A DNA stretch of 64,000 bases from Mucilaginibacter sp. CSA2-8R (GTDB lineage: Bacteria > Bacteroidota > Bacteroidia > Sphingobacteriales > Sphingobacteriaceae). Location of the stretch: assembly GCF_038806765.1 (NCBI RefSeq), contig NZ_CP152389.1:5146001-5210000 (forward strand), given 5' to 3'. Below the pieces are notes generated by a model. The model made no database searches, was not told where the DNA came from, and saw nothing but the letters and a program-made list of their open reading frames with translations. This document shows, piece by piece, positions 26,325 to 35,005 of the stretch (within the stretch, counting starts at the first letter, position 1; the number at the start of each line of letters is the position of its first letter). Made by a program: the position numbers and the translations under genes.

Positions 26325-27170
26325 ATGAATTTTAAGACCACTATTTACATTTTGGCTGCTGCCTTAACTTTTGCGTCGTGCAAAACGCGTAAGCCGGTAG
26401 TAATTATTAATAACAACGAAAAAGTTGCCAAAAGCCAGATAGATAGTTTGGTAGATATGCTTAAGGCCCAGGAGCCGGTAATGCTGAAGGACAGTGCCGG
26501 GGTAGCTATTCCGTCGTCGTTTGTAAATACGGTTAACTTTAATTTACGCAAGCCCAATTACGTCATCATTCACCATACTGCCCAGGATTCTACCCAGCAA
26601 ACTCTCAACACCTTTACGTTGGCCCGTACCCAAGTGAGCGCACATTATGTAATAGGCCGTGATGGTAAAATTGTGCACATGCTCAACGACTACCTGCGCT
26701 CGTGGCATGCCGGGGTGAGCAAATGGGGCAGCATCAGCGATATGAATAGCTGCTCTATCGGTATTGAATTAGACAATAACGGACTGCAGCCTTTTGAGGA
26801 TGCCCAGATTAAAAGCCTGATAGTGCTATTAACACAGCTAAAAAAAGTTTATAACATCCCAACCACCAATTTTATTGGTCATGCTGATATTGCCATTCCC
26901 CGTAAAAATGATCCGAGTGCCTATTTTCCATGGAAAACGCTGGCACAAAACGGCTTTGGCTATTGGAGTGACGACGTGCTGGAACTGGCACCGTCAAACT
27001 TTGATTACATAGCAGCCCTTAGACTAATTGGGTACGATACCCGTAACCTGCCGGGCGCTATTAAGGCGTTTAAACTGCATTTTATACAAACCGATTTAAC
27101 TCCGCAGCTTACCCAATTGGATTTAAACGTATTGTATAACGTTTATAAAAAATATGCAGCCTTAAATTAA
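26325..27170 (+). CDS. N-acetylmuramoyl-L-alanine amidase lipoprotein (Amidase_2)
   Basis: A 281-residue lipoprotein (lipobox TFASC, Cys20) with an AmpD/Amidase_2 domain. Zinc and catalytic motifs are visible: IIHHTAQDS, SAHYVIGRDG, a conserved WHAGVS with SIGIEL, and GHADIA...DPSAYFPW. It cleaves the bond between MurNAc and the stem peptide. A C-terminal helical region of about 60 residues may bind peptidoglycan. The lipid anchor suggests a periplasm-facing role in wall recycling or remodelling. Its ATG follows directly after the T run of the upstream hairpin. Confidence 0.92.
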   Translation: MNFKTTIYILAAALTFASCKTRKPVVIINNNEKVAKSQIDSLVDMLKAQEPVMLKDSAGVAIPSSFVNTVNFNLRKPNYVIIHHTAQDSTQQTLNTFTLARTQVSAHYVIGRDGKIVHMLNDYLRSWHAGVSKWGSISDMNSCSIGIELDNNGLQPFEDAQIKSLIVLLTQLKKVYNIPTTNFIGHADIAIPRKNDPSAYFPWKTLAQNGFGYWSDDVLELAPSNFDYIAALRLIGYDTRNLPGAIKAFKLHFIQTDLTPQLTQLDLNVLYNVYKKYAALN

Positions 27171-27186
27171 GGCTGCATATTTTATC
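27152..27186 (+). terminator. terminator hairpin containing the amidase stop codon
   Basis: A 29-base palindrome (14 perfect pairs about position 27166) is followed by TTTATC. The amidase TAA (27168-27170) lies inside the second arm. It may also serve the convergent SIMPL gene. Confidence 0.7.
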
Positions 27187-27206
27187 ATTCAGTTTGCAGG
27201 TTACAG

Positions 27207-27908
27207 TTATTTGGCAATTTCGAATACCGCACGAACCTGATAATTCAATTTTATCTTTTTAAAATCAACAGGTTCAGCAGCATCTGCCGACTCGGCCATG
27301 GGAGCAGCTTTGAATAACCGCATGTTGCTATATACTGGCTGGTTCAGAGGCTCGTTGTCTATTTCCTGAATATCAATAGCACCACCTAATTTTTCGCCAA
27401 TACTGCTGAGCAGGTAAGTGGCCTTTTCGCGGGCAGCTTGCAAGGCTTTGATTTTAAGGTCTCGGCGCAGTTCGGGTAATTTAGAATAGTCATAACCATC
27501 TACCCCAGTAGACTGGATGCCTTTGTCGTCAACCTTACTTAAAATGGTATTGATAGCATTCAAATCGCGCACTTTAATGCGGTATTGCTTGCTGGCTAAA
27601 AAGTCGGGAGTTTGTTTCTTTTTAGAATCAACCCAGTTGTATGATGACAGGTTGTTTATCATAAAATCCTCTTTAGCAATACCGGCCTCGGCCACAGCCT
27701 TTTGCAACTGACGCTCAAGCGTGCTGATTTCTACCTTGTTTTTGCCGTTCATGTATTCTTTCAAAGAAATAGCTACATAGATAATATTGGGGGTTACTTC
27801 CTGCTCAGCACTACCAGTTACTTCAATTTTTCGGCGCAGGTCTGGCGTTTGCGAAAACCCGGTAAAGGCAAACATAACTAAGGCAGCTGCAATTAATAGT
27901 TTCTTCAT
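27207..27908 (-). CDS. SIMPL-domain (DUF541) periplasmic protein
   Basis: This 233-residue protein has a signal peptide (MKKLLIAAALVMFAFTGFSQ) and the DUF541/SIMPL fold, recognised from RKIEVTGSAEQEVTPN at the mature N-terminus, repeated alternating beta strands and helices, and the (K)ALQAAREKATYL helix. Family members such as E. coli YggE are linked to oxidative stress tolerance, but the molecular activity is not defined. It converges with the amidase gene. Confidence 0.88.
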   Translation of the reverse strand: MKKLLIAAALVMFAFTGFSQTPDLRRKIEVTGSAEQEVTPNIIYVAISLKEYMNGKNKVEISTLERQLQKAVAEAGIAKEDFMINNLSSYNWVDSKKKQTPDFLASKQYRIKVRDLNAINTILSKVDDKGIQSTGVDGYDYSKLPELRRDLKIKALQAAREKATYLLSSIGEKLGGAIDIQEIDNEPLNQPVYSNMRLFKAAPMAESADAAEPVDFKKIKLNYQVRAVFEIAK

Positions 27909-28201
27909 GTTATTAGTATATAAGTATCAGTAGGTACGATGCCATGCATCCAATTGTAACAAGGTCACCGTTTTTATATGCATGGACAATCAAACGCAGT
28001 AAAGGTTTAGTAAGCAACAGGCCGGTAACAATAACCCATCATTTTACTTAATAGCACCTGTTATCAGTTTTGTTGGCATGGCTAAGTATAACACTGAAAT
28101 TAATTTTATAAAAACTAAATTTAGTTTCTTTGAAATTAATGCAGAAAGCGTACGTTACTAAGAAAAGCGTACATTTGTATAAATAACAGTTCCTGACCAT
28201 C
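27909..28201. promoter_or_regulatory. divergent regulatory region with a 16-bp palindrome and a direct repeat
   Basis: The stretch holds AAACTAAATTTAGTTT (28112-28127), a perfect 16-base palindrome, then two copies of AAAGCGTAC (28145-28153 and 28164-28172), 19 bases apart. The second copy overlaps a TACATTTG -7 box (28170-28177), 25 bases before the small zinc-ribbon gene. This arrangement suggests a regulated promoter; the regulator is unknown. Confidence 0.45.
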
Positions 28202-28375
28202 ATGATTATATCATTCTCTCATCCTGATAGCTGTGCACATTGCCAGGCCACTAATGTATCTCGTATACGCCGTCCAGATTTTATACGCTCTTACTTGTGG
28301 TTTTTACCTATTAAACACTACCGTTGTTTTGCTTGTATGCATAAATTTCTCGTTGTGGGTTTTAAGGCATCCTAA
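28202..28375 (+). CDS. 57-residue zinc-ribbon protein
   Basis: A 57-codon ORF with two CxxC knuckles, CAHC (Cys11 and Cys14) and CFAC (Cys42 and Cys45), separated by a basic and aromatic stretch (RIRRPDFIRSYLWFLPIKHY). This is a typical small zinc ribbon. Four correctly spaced cysteines in a short ORF preceded by a -7 box make coding likely. The basic residues fit nucleic-acid binding, but that is only an inference. Confidence 0.65.
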   Translation: MIISFSHPDSCAHCQATNVSRIRRPDFIRSYLWFLPIKHYRCFACMHKFLVVGFKAS

Positions 28376-28573
28376 TCAAATAATTTTTCACACAAAGTAC
28401 TTGTACAAATAGAGGCTTACCTGAGCAACCACATTAATGCCAGGTAAAACTGTATTTGGATTTGGTAGTTATATTTAAGTTTACAGCCCAGTAGTAAATG
28501 TTAAAGTTTAACTCTTGTTAAACCTTTTACTGACTGGCATATCATAAACGTTAGTAAACTTAAATTTTGAAAC
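28376..28573. other. intergenic region upstream of the barrel gene
   Basis: No ORF is visible. An inverted repeat GTTTAAC-TCTT-GTTAAAC lies at 28506-28523, 50 bases before the next start; a TAAATTTTG sequence just before the ATG is a one-base-off -7 box. Confidence 0.35.
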
Positions 28574-29152
28574 ATGAAAAAGTACATTTTGAGTATAGCC
28601 TTACTCATCGCATCAGTAGCAGCAAGTAAAGCACAATCTACAATTGGTATCAAGGGCGGTATCAACTTTGCAAAAATCAACACAGATAATATTAAAGAAT
28701 CGAGCGTAACAGGCTACCAGGCAGGTATATTTGCACGGTTGGGTAATAGTTTGTATTTACAGCCTGAGTTATACTTAGGTAGTCGCGGTGGCAAGTTTGA
28801 AGGCAGCAGCAGCGGCAATAGTGCCAGTGCCAGCGGTAAGGTAACTTTTACCACGCTAAACGTTCCGCTATTATTAGGTACTAAATTAGTAAGTGCCGGC
28901 CCTATTAGCGTACGTGCTATGGCAGGCCCCATTTATTCTTACAATTTAAGCGAAAATAATAATGTGAACAGTGCCCTACAAGATTTCGGCAAGTACAAAA
29001 ACAGCACTTTAGGTTACCAGGTAGGTGCCGGTGTTGATATTGGTAACATTACGGCCGACTTACGTTATGAGGGTGGTTTAACCAAAATTAACGAGAACTA
29101 TGGTCAGCGCGCCAACTTATGGGCGTTAAGCGTCGGCTTTAAAATATTTTAA
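28574..29152 (+). CDS. PorT-like outer-membrane beta-barrel protein
   Basis: The 192 residues comprise a signal peptide (to SKA-Q) and a small eight-strand-like beta-barrel: repeated alternating strands, a GIKGGINFAKI start and a C-terminal aromatic-rich strand ending in VGFKIF with a terminal phenylalanine. It matches the PorT-family barrels abundant in Bacteroidota. A Ser/Gly-rich loop (SSSGNSASAS) may be a surface loop. The ligand or role is unknown. Confidence 0.85.
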   Translation: MKKYILSIALLIASVAASKAQSTIGIKGGINFAKINTDNIKESSVTGYQAGIFARLGNSLYLQPELYLGSRGGKFEGSSSGNSASASGKVTFTTLNVPLLLGTKLVSAGPISVRAMAGPIYSYNLSENNNVNSALQDFGKYKNSTLGYQVGAGVDIGNITADLRYEGGLTKINENYGQRANLWALSVGFKIF

Positions 29153-29200
29153 TTATAAATGGTGTAGCTAAGTTAATAGCGAACACAGGATTAATTAAAC

Positions 29201-29246
29201 AAAAAGCCGGATAGCGGTTGGTCATCCAACTGCTATCCGGCTTTTT
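29201..29246. terminator. bidirectional terminator between the barrel gene and polA
   Basis: AAAAAGCCGGATAGC and GCTATCCGGCTTTTT form a long stem extended by GGTTGG/CCAAC, with an A run on one side and a T run on the other, serving both convergent genes. Confidence 0.9.
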
Positions 29247-29265
29247 AATTCTGACATCTTATTGC

Positions 29266-32076
29266 TTAGTGGGCGGCCAGCCAGTTATCGCCGGTACCCA
29301 TCTCTACCATAATAGGCACTTCGGTTTTAATAGCCGTTTTCATGTAGTGCTCAATAATGGGTTTAATAATCTCCACCTCGTGCCGCGGAACGTCAAACAC
29401 CAATTCGTCATGTACCTGCATAGTCATGCGGGCGCCTAAATTTTGTGCCTTAAGTTCGCGATGTATATTAATCATGGCAATTTTAATCATATCTGCCGCC
29501 GACCCTTGTATTGGGGCGTTAATGGCATTCCGCTCGGCAAAGCCACGTACAGTAGCATTAGCCGAATTGATGTCGCGCAGGTAGCGCCGACGGCCCATTA
29601 GTGTTTTGACGTAGCCATTTTCGCGGGCAAAATTCATGGTATCGCTCATGTAATTTTTGATGCCCGAGTACTGCACAAAGTATTGCTCAATAATATCGTT
29701 AGCCTCTTTACGAGGTATGCCCAAGCTTTGTGATAAACCAAATGATGATTGCCCGTAAATGATACCAAAGTTTACTGCTTTGGCATTACGGCGCATATCG
29801 CCGGTTACCTCGGTTAAGGGTATGCCGTAAACGTTGGCTGCCGTTGCGGTGTGGATATCGAGGTTTTTAGCAAAGGCATCCAGCATATTGGCATCTTTAC
29901 TAATCTCGGCAATAATGCGCAACTCAATCTGCGAGTAATCTGCCGATAGCAGCACATGGTCGGCATCGCGGGCAATAAAGGCCTTCCGTACCTCGCGGCC
30001 ACGTTCGGTACGGATAGGGATATTCTGCAGGTTGGGATTGTTAGAGCTTAATCTGCCCGTTGCTGCAATAGCTTGGTTATAAGAAGTGTGTATACGCCCT
30101 GTTTTAGGGTTAATCATTAATGGTAATGCATCTACATAAGTAGATTTAAGCTTTAGCATCTGCCTGAAATCTAAAATATCGCGCACTATATCGCTTTTGT
30201 CGGCCAGGGCTAGCAGCACATCTTCACCGGTTTGGTATTGGCCGGTTTTGGTTTTTTTAGCTCTAGGGTCAAGTTGTAATTTTTCGAACAGTACTTCACC
30301 TAACTGCTTGGGCGATGATACATTGAATTTTACGCCAGCCTTTTCATAAACGGTTTGTTCCAGCCTATTAATATCAGTTTCCAGTTGTTTCGAAAAATCT
30401 TTCAGTGTTTGCTCGTCCAGTTTTACACCTTCAAACTCTACGTCAGCCAAAACATAAATCAGCGGGTGCTCAATTTCGTTAATCAGCTTTTCGGCTTCAA
30501 CAGCTTGTAGCTTGCTTTCAAAAACCTGTTTTAGCTGCAAGGTTACATCAGCATCCTCCCCGGCATATTCTTTTACCCTTTCTACATCCACATCGCGCAT
30601 GGTGAGCTGGTTTTTACCTCTGGGGCCAATTAGCTCGGTAATAGATACGGGTTTATAGCCCAGGTAATTTTCAGACAAAATATCCATGCTGTGGCGAGTA
30701 TCAGGATCTAAAACATAATGGGCCATCATGGTATCAAACAACTGGCCTTTTACTTCAATGCCATACCACTTTAATACTAAAATATCATATTTAATATTTT
30801 GCCCCACTTTATTAATCAACTCGTTTTCGAGCACTGGTTTAAACTCGTGGGCAATGGCTTTGGCGCCTTCATAATTAGCCGGCACCGGAATATACCAGGC
30901 CTCGCCGGGCTTTATAGCAAACGAAAGGCCGACCAGCTCACAGTTATTGGCATCAATACCCGTAGTTTCGGTATCAAACGTAATTTCAGATTGCTGCTGC
31001 AAAAAGGCCAATAACTCTGCCCGTTTTTCGGGGGTATCAGTTAAATGATATTCGTGATTAACGTTGTGGATATTTTTAGCGGCCGGTACATGTTCGGGCT
31101 CGGCAATGTCGGTAACATCAACAGTAAGGGTACGTACGGTACCGGAGGCTGCACTGCTAAACAAATCTTGCTGGCCCGAAGCTGCTTTAATTTCGGTAAT
31201 GCTAAAATCGTCGCCAAATACACGGCGGCCCAAAGTCCTGAACTCCAGTTCGGCAAATAGCGGCTCCAGTAGTTCACGGCTTGGGGCACAAATTTCTAGT
31301 CCTTCTTCGTCCAATTCAACCGGTGCATCTAACAGTATAGTTGCCAGCTTTTTCGATAGGATGCCCTGGTCTGCAAAGTTTTCTATGTTTTCGCGAAGCT
31401 TACCTTTTAACTCATGGCTGTTTTTGATGATGTTTTCTACTGATCCATATTGCTTAATGAGCAGCTTGGCCGTTTTTTCGCCAACACCGGGGATGCCCGG
31501 AATATTATCTACGGCATCGCCCCATAAGCCTAAAATGTCTATTACCTGGCAAACATCTTCAACCTCCCATTTCTCACGCACTTCTTTAACGCCCATTATT
31601 TCAATGTCGCTGCCCATACGCGAAGGCTTGTAAACAAAAATATTAGGCGACACCAGTTGCGCAAAATCCTTATCAGGCGTCATGCAATAAACCTGATAGC
31701 CGCGTTGCTCCGCTTTTTTGGCCAGCGTACCAATAATATCATCAGCCTCGTAACCATCCGACGTAATAACCGGAATATTAAAGCCTAAAATCAGCTTAAT
31801 TACGTAAGGCATAGCCTTAGATAAATCTTCGGGCATGGCCTGCCGATGGGCTTTATACTGCTCAAAATCGGTATGCCGCTCGGTAGGCGCATCGGTATCA
31901 AACACTACGGCCATGTGGGTAGGGTTTTCTTTACGTATTACATCCAGCAGAGTATTGGTAAAGCCCATAACGGCCGATGTATTTAAACCGCCCGATGTGA
32001 AACGCGGGTTTTTGCTCAGTGCAAAATGCGCCCGGTACATCAGCGCCATACCATCCAGGAGAAATAATTTCTTCAT
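29266..32076 (-). CDS. polA: DNA polymerase I
   Basis: About 936 residues from the ATG at 32076; an in-frame TTG one codon upstream is ignored. All three domains are present: 5'-3' exonuclease (about 1-290, with DNIPGIPGVGEKTA), 3'-5' proofreading exonuclease with an intact DTET motif near residue 369, and family A polymerase with QNIPIRTERGR, DYSQIELR, the O-helix RRNAKAVNFGIIYG and VHDELVF. It fills gaps in repair and Okazaki-fragment processing. Nothing is degenerate. Confidence 0.97.
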   Translation of the reverse strand: MKKLFLLDGMALMYRAHFALSKNPRFTSGGLNTSAVMGFTNTLLDVIRKENPTHMAVVFDTDAPTERHTDFEQYKAHRQAMPEDLSKAMPYVIKLILGFNIPVITSDGYEADDIIGTLAKKAEQRGYQVYCMTPDKDFAQLVSPNIFVYKPSRMGSDIEIMGVKEVREKWEVEDVCQVIDILGLWGDAVDNIPGIPGVGEKTAKLLIKQYGSVENIIKNSHELKGKLRENIENFADQGILSKKLATILLDAPVELDEEGLEICAPSRELLEPLFAELEFRTLGRRVFGDDFSITEIKAASGQQDLFSSAASGTVRTLTVDVTDIAEPEHVPAAKNIHNVNHEYHLTDTPEKRAELLAFLQQQSEITFDTETTGIDANNCELVGLSFAIKPGEAWYIPVPANYEGAKAIAHEFKPVLENELINKVGQNIKYDILVLKWYGIEVKGQLFDTMMAHYVLDPDTRHSMDILSENYLGYKPVSITELIGPRGKNQLTMRDVDVERVKEYAGEDADVTLQLKQVFESKLQAVEAEKLINEIEHPLIYVLADVEFEGVKLDEQTLKDFSKQLETDINRLEQTVYEKAGVKFNVSSPKQLGEVLFEKLQLDPRAKKTKTGQYQTGEDVLLALADKSDIVRDILDFRQMLKLKSTYVDALPLMINPKTGRIHTSYNQAIAATGRLSSNNPNLQNIPIRTERGREVRKAFIARDADHVLLSADYSQIELRIIAEISKDANMLDAFAKNLDIHTATAANVYGIPLTEVTGDMRRNAKAVNFGIIYGQSSFGLSQSLGIPRKEANDIIEQYFVQYSGIKNYMSDTMNFARENGYVKTLMGRRRYLRDINSANATVRGFAERNAINAPIQGSAADMIKIAMINIHRELKAQNLGARMTMQVHDELVFDVPRHEVEIIKPIIEHYMKTAIKTEVPIMVEMGTGDNWLAAH

Positions 32077-32267
32077 CAATCAGAATTTACAGAATTTTAG
32101 AATTGGCTAAATCATAGCAATCCCTCTAAACAACAAGTACAAAAATACAATTTAATGGCCGCAAACTTGCTGCACCATTGGGTAAAGAAGAAACAATATC
32201 ATGGTTTAAGAACCTGCCATTTTATCGGTGAAATCAACACAAAATTACCGAAATCAAACATCCCCCT

Positions 32268-32828
32268 TTACTTAAAAGCGCAATCGGGCACATGATCATT
32301 TACCATGCCGGTAGCCTGCATATAGGCATAGCAAATGGTGGTACCAAAAAACTTGAAACCGCGTTTTTTCATGTTCTTGCTGATAGCATCTGAGATATCC
32401 GTGCTCACCGGTATGGTACCGGCCTGATTAACGATTGGTTTGCCACCAGGCATAAAGCTATATAAATAACGGTCGAACGAGCCAAACTCCTGCTGCACTT
32501 TAATAAAGTGCTGGGCATTGGCAATGGTGGCATTAATTTTTAACCGGTTACGGATGATGCCAGCATCCTGCATTAGGCGCTCCACATCATCGACGGTAAA
32601 AGCGGCCACGGCGTGTACATTAAAGTTGGCAAATGCCTTACGGTAATTTTCGCGGCGGCGTAGAATAGTTATCCAGCTCAAACCGGCCTGCGCCGACTCG
32701 AGCACCAAAAACTCAAACAGTACTTTATCATCATGAACCTCTTTTCCCCATTCTTCGTCGTGGTACCGGGTATACAAATCGTCGCCGCCGCACCAGTGGC
32801 AGCGTATGGTTGAGGTTTGAGTAATCAT
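32268..32828 (-). CDS. tag: DNA-3-methyladenine glycosylase I
   Basis: The 186-residue base-excision enzyme removes 3-methyladenine. The family pattern is clear: RCHWCGGDDLYTRYHDEEWG at the N-terminus, a helix-hairpin-helix core (GLSWITILRRRENYRKAF), and the zinc snap formed by Cys10, His23, His179 and Cys183, the last two near the very C-terminus. Length is normal for the family. It sits in a run of repair genes on the same strand but is separated from them by intergenic gaps. Confidence 0.95.
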   Translation of the reverse strand: MITQTSTIRCHWCGGDDLYTRYHDEEWGKEVHDDKVLFEFLVLESAQAGLSWITILRRRENYRKAFANFNVHAVAAFTVDDVERLMQDAGIIRNRLKINATIANAQHFIKVQQEFGSFDRYLYSFMPGGKPIVNQAGTIPVSTDISDAISKNMKKRGFKFFGTTICYAYMQATGMVNDHVPDCAFK

Positions 32829-32877
32829 ATCGCGTTAAAGCTGTTGCGCTAAATTGCTAATATTTTTATCAAAAACA

Positions 32878-32905
32878 AAAGGCAAACCTGTCGGGATTTG
32901 CCTTT
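32878..32905 (-). terminator. terminator of the AhpD-like gene
   Basis: AAAGGCAAA (32878-32886) pairs with TTTGCCTTT (32897-32905); on the reverse strand TTTTGTTTTT follows. It lies 26 bases beyond the stop of the next gene upstream. Confidence 0.75.
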
Positions 32906-32931
32906 GAAAAATTTCGGTTTATAGGTATTGT

Positions 32932-33276
32932 TTACTGCGCATTCAGCTCATCCCAGTACTCTACCGCACGGCGATAATGGGGTATAACAATGGAGCCGCC
33001 TACCAGGTTGGCAATCATGAATATCTCATTCATTTCGGCGTGGTTTACGCCGGCCTCGTGGCATTTGCCTAAGTGGTATTTAATGCAGTCGTCGCAGCGC
33101 AATACCATACTGGCTACCAAGCCTAACATTTCTTTGGTTTTTACATCCAGTGCACCGTCGGCATAAGTGGTGGTATCTAAAGCAAAAAAGCGTTTGATAT
33201 TGGTATTGGCCGATTCCATAATCCTGTCGTTCATTTTTGTACGGTAGGAGTTAAAATCATCTATCAGTTGTCCCAT
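32932..33276 (-). CDS. carboxymuconolactone decarboxylase/AhpD-like protein
   Basis: The 114-residue protein has the AhpD-like helical fold with a redox CxxC (Cys61-Asp-Asp-Cys64) and the partner histidine (His68) in CDDCIKYHLGKCHEAG. Such proteins act as peroxidase-linked thiol reductants or as gamma-carboxymuconolactone decarboxylases; the CxxC argues for the former. No peroxiredoxin gene is adjacent, and it stands alone with its own terminator. Confidence 0.88.
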   Translation of the reverse strand: MGQLIDDFNSYRTKMNDRIMESANTNIKRFFALDTTTYADGALDVKTKEMLGLVASMVLRCDDCIKYHLGKCHEAGVNHAEMNEIFMIANLVGGSIVIPHYRRAVEYWDELNAQ

Positions 33277-33388
33277 AAATATTGCAATTAATCAAGCTGC
33301 AATGTTCGGATAAAAAAGCTGCTTATAAAAGAGTGCATGTTTAAAATGCTGTCATATTGCTGATGTTAAATAATCATGCGCCCGCATT

Positions 33389-35005
33389 TTATTCTCCCAA
33401 TAAGGCTTTCAACGTTTCTAAAGTATCAGCCTCTTCTTTAGGCTTGTCATGCCGCCAGCGCAATATCCGCGGAAAGCGTAAAGCTACGCCAGATTTGTGC
33501 CGGTTAGATTTATTGATGCCTTCAAAACCTATCTCAAAAACCAATTCGGGTTTGACGGTACGCACCGGGCCAAACTTTTCGAGGGTATTGCGTTTTACAA
33601 AGTTATCTACCTTGTTAATTTCGGTATCGGTTAGGCCCGAGTATGCTTTGGCAAAAGGCACCAGTTTATCTCCATCCCATACGGCAAAGGTATAATCGGT
33701 ATATAGGTCGGCGCGGCGACCATGGCCTTTTTGAGCGTAAACCATTACGGCATCTATTGATAGAGGGTCTATCTTCCATTTCCACCAGTCGCCCCGGCGG
33801 CGGCCAACCTGGTAATGGGCATCCTTGCGTTTCAGCATAATACCTTCGGCCACCATCTCTCTGGATTTTTCGCGGATGGTAGTGAGTTCTTCCCAACTAT
33901 TAAAGTTAATAACTTCCGAAATGCGGAATATCTCCGGATGTTGAGTAACAGTTTGCAGGCCTTCCAATACAGCCCGGCGGTCCACCTGGGTTTTATACCG
34001 GATGTCTTCGCCGGCATATTCCAGGCAATCGTAAGCAATTAAAGCTACCGGGCTTTCTTCCAGTATTTTTTTGCTGAGCGTTTTGCGGCCAATACGGGTT
34101 TGCAGATTGGCAAAAGGCAAGGGCAACCCGTTTTTAAACGACAGGATTTCACCGTCCAGCACTGTTCCATCAGGCAAATCGTACAAAAAAGGATGCAGTT
34201 CCGGGAACTTATCCGTAGCTAAATCCTCACCACGGCTCCAGATAAAAATTTCTCCGTTACGTTTAATCAGTTGGGCGCGTATGCCGTCCCACTTCCATTC
34301 GGCTTGCCACTCATCAGCATCACCCAATAAAGCCTGCAAAGCTTCGGGCGATTTTTGTACCGTCGAGGTTTCCTGCACCGGGTAAGCCAAAAAGAAAGGG
34401 TAAGGCCTTGATACATCCTCTAAAGCTGTATCGGTATGCACCAACTCTTCAAATTGATAAGTGCTGGGCATCCAGTTGCCCATTAAGCGGTGGGTAAGCG
34501 TAGCTGCATCCAAATCAGAAACATCAGCCAGTGCTTTAATTACTAGGCTTTGTGACACACCCACTCTAAAGCTGCCGGTCAGTATCTTATTAAAAACAAA
34601 GCGCTCCTGCGCATTAAGGGTTGCCCAAGCTTGGGTAAGCCAGTGTTGTTTTTCTACGTCAGGCTGTTTATCAAGCGCATTAATCTCGGCAATCCACTCG
34701 GTCAGGGTTTTGTTGCTGCTGTTTTCGTGGTCGGGCAGTAATAAGGCCACGGTTTCGGCTAGGTCGCCTACAACATGGTAGCTTTCTTCGAAAAGCCAGG
34801 CCGGTATGTTAGATGCCTCAATGGCCCAAAGCCTAAATTGCGTTGCGTTAATCTGGCGCTTAGGGTTGCGGCCGGTAAACAAGGCCAGCATATGCATTTT
34901 ATCGGTATCAGGCGAGCAGGCAAAATAATCTTTCAGCGCCTTTACCTTTTCGTTGGTTTTGTTGGTTTCGTCAAGGGCGGTAAAAAGTTGGGCAAAGGCT
35001 TTCAT
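33389..35005 (-). CDS. ATP-dependent DNA ligase of the ligase/exonuclease repair cluster
   Basis: This 538-residue ligase has a helical N-terminal DNA-binding domain (about 1-190), an adenylation domain with the catalytic lysine in EWKWDGIRAQ (Lys238), and a C-terminal OB-fold ending in RFPRILRWRHDK. It belongs to the bacterial ATP ligases found with an MBL-fold exonuclease, an Lhr-type helicase and a phosphoesterase. Here its start overlaps the stop of the exonuclease gene by four bases, so the two are co-translated. The replicative NAD ligase would be elsewhere. Confidence 0.93.
   Translation of the reverse strand: MKAFAQLFTALDETNKTNEKVKALKDYFACSPDTDKMHMLALFTGRNPKRQINATQFRLWAIEASNIPAWLFEESYHVVGDLAETVALLLPDHENSSNKTLTEWIAEINALDKQPDVEKQHWLTQAWATLNAQERFVFNKILTGSFRVGVSQSLVIKALADVSDLDAATLTHRLMGNWMPSTYQFEELVHTDTALEDVSRPYPFFLAYPVQETSTVQKSPEALQALLGDADEWQAEWKWDGIRAQLIKRNGEIFIWSRGEDLATDKFPELHPFLYDLPDGTVLDGEILSFKNGLPLPFANLQTRIGRKTLSKKILEESPVALIAYDCLEYAGEDIRYKTQVDRRAVLEGLQTVTQHPEIFRISEVINFNSWEELTTIREKSREMVAEGIMLKRKDAHYQVGRRRGDWWKWKIDPLSIDAVMVYAQKGHGRRADLYTDYTFAVWDGDKLVPFAKAYSGLTDTEINKVDNFVKRNTLEKFGPVRTVKPELVFEIGFEGINKSNRHKSGVALRFPRILRWRHDKPKEEADTLETLKALLGE

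Noticed and set aside
31064..31633. 189-codon antisense ORF inside polA
   Set aside because: Shadow of polA codon bias, Ser-rich with no motif; polA is complete on the other strand.
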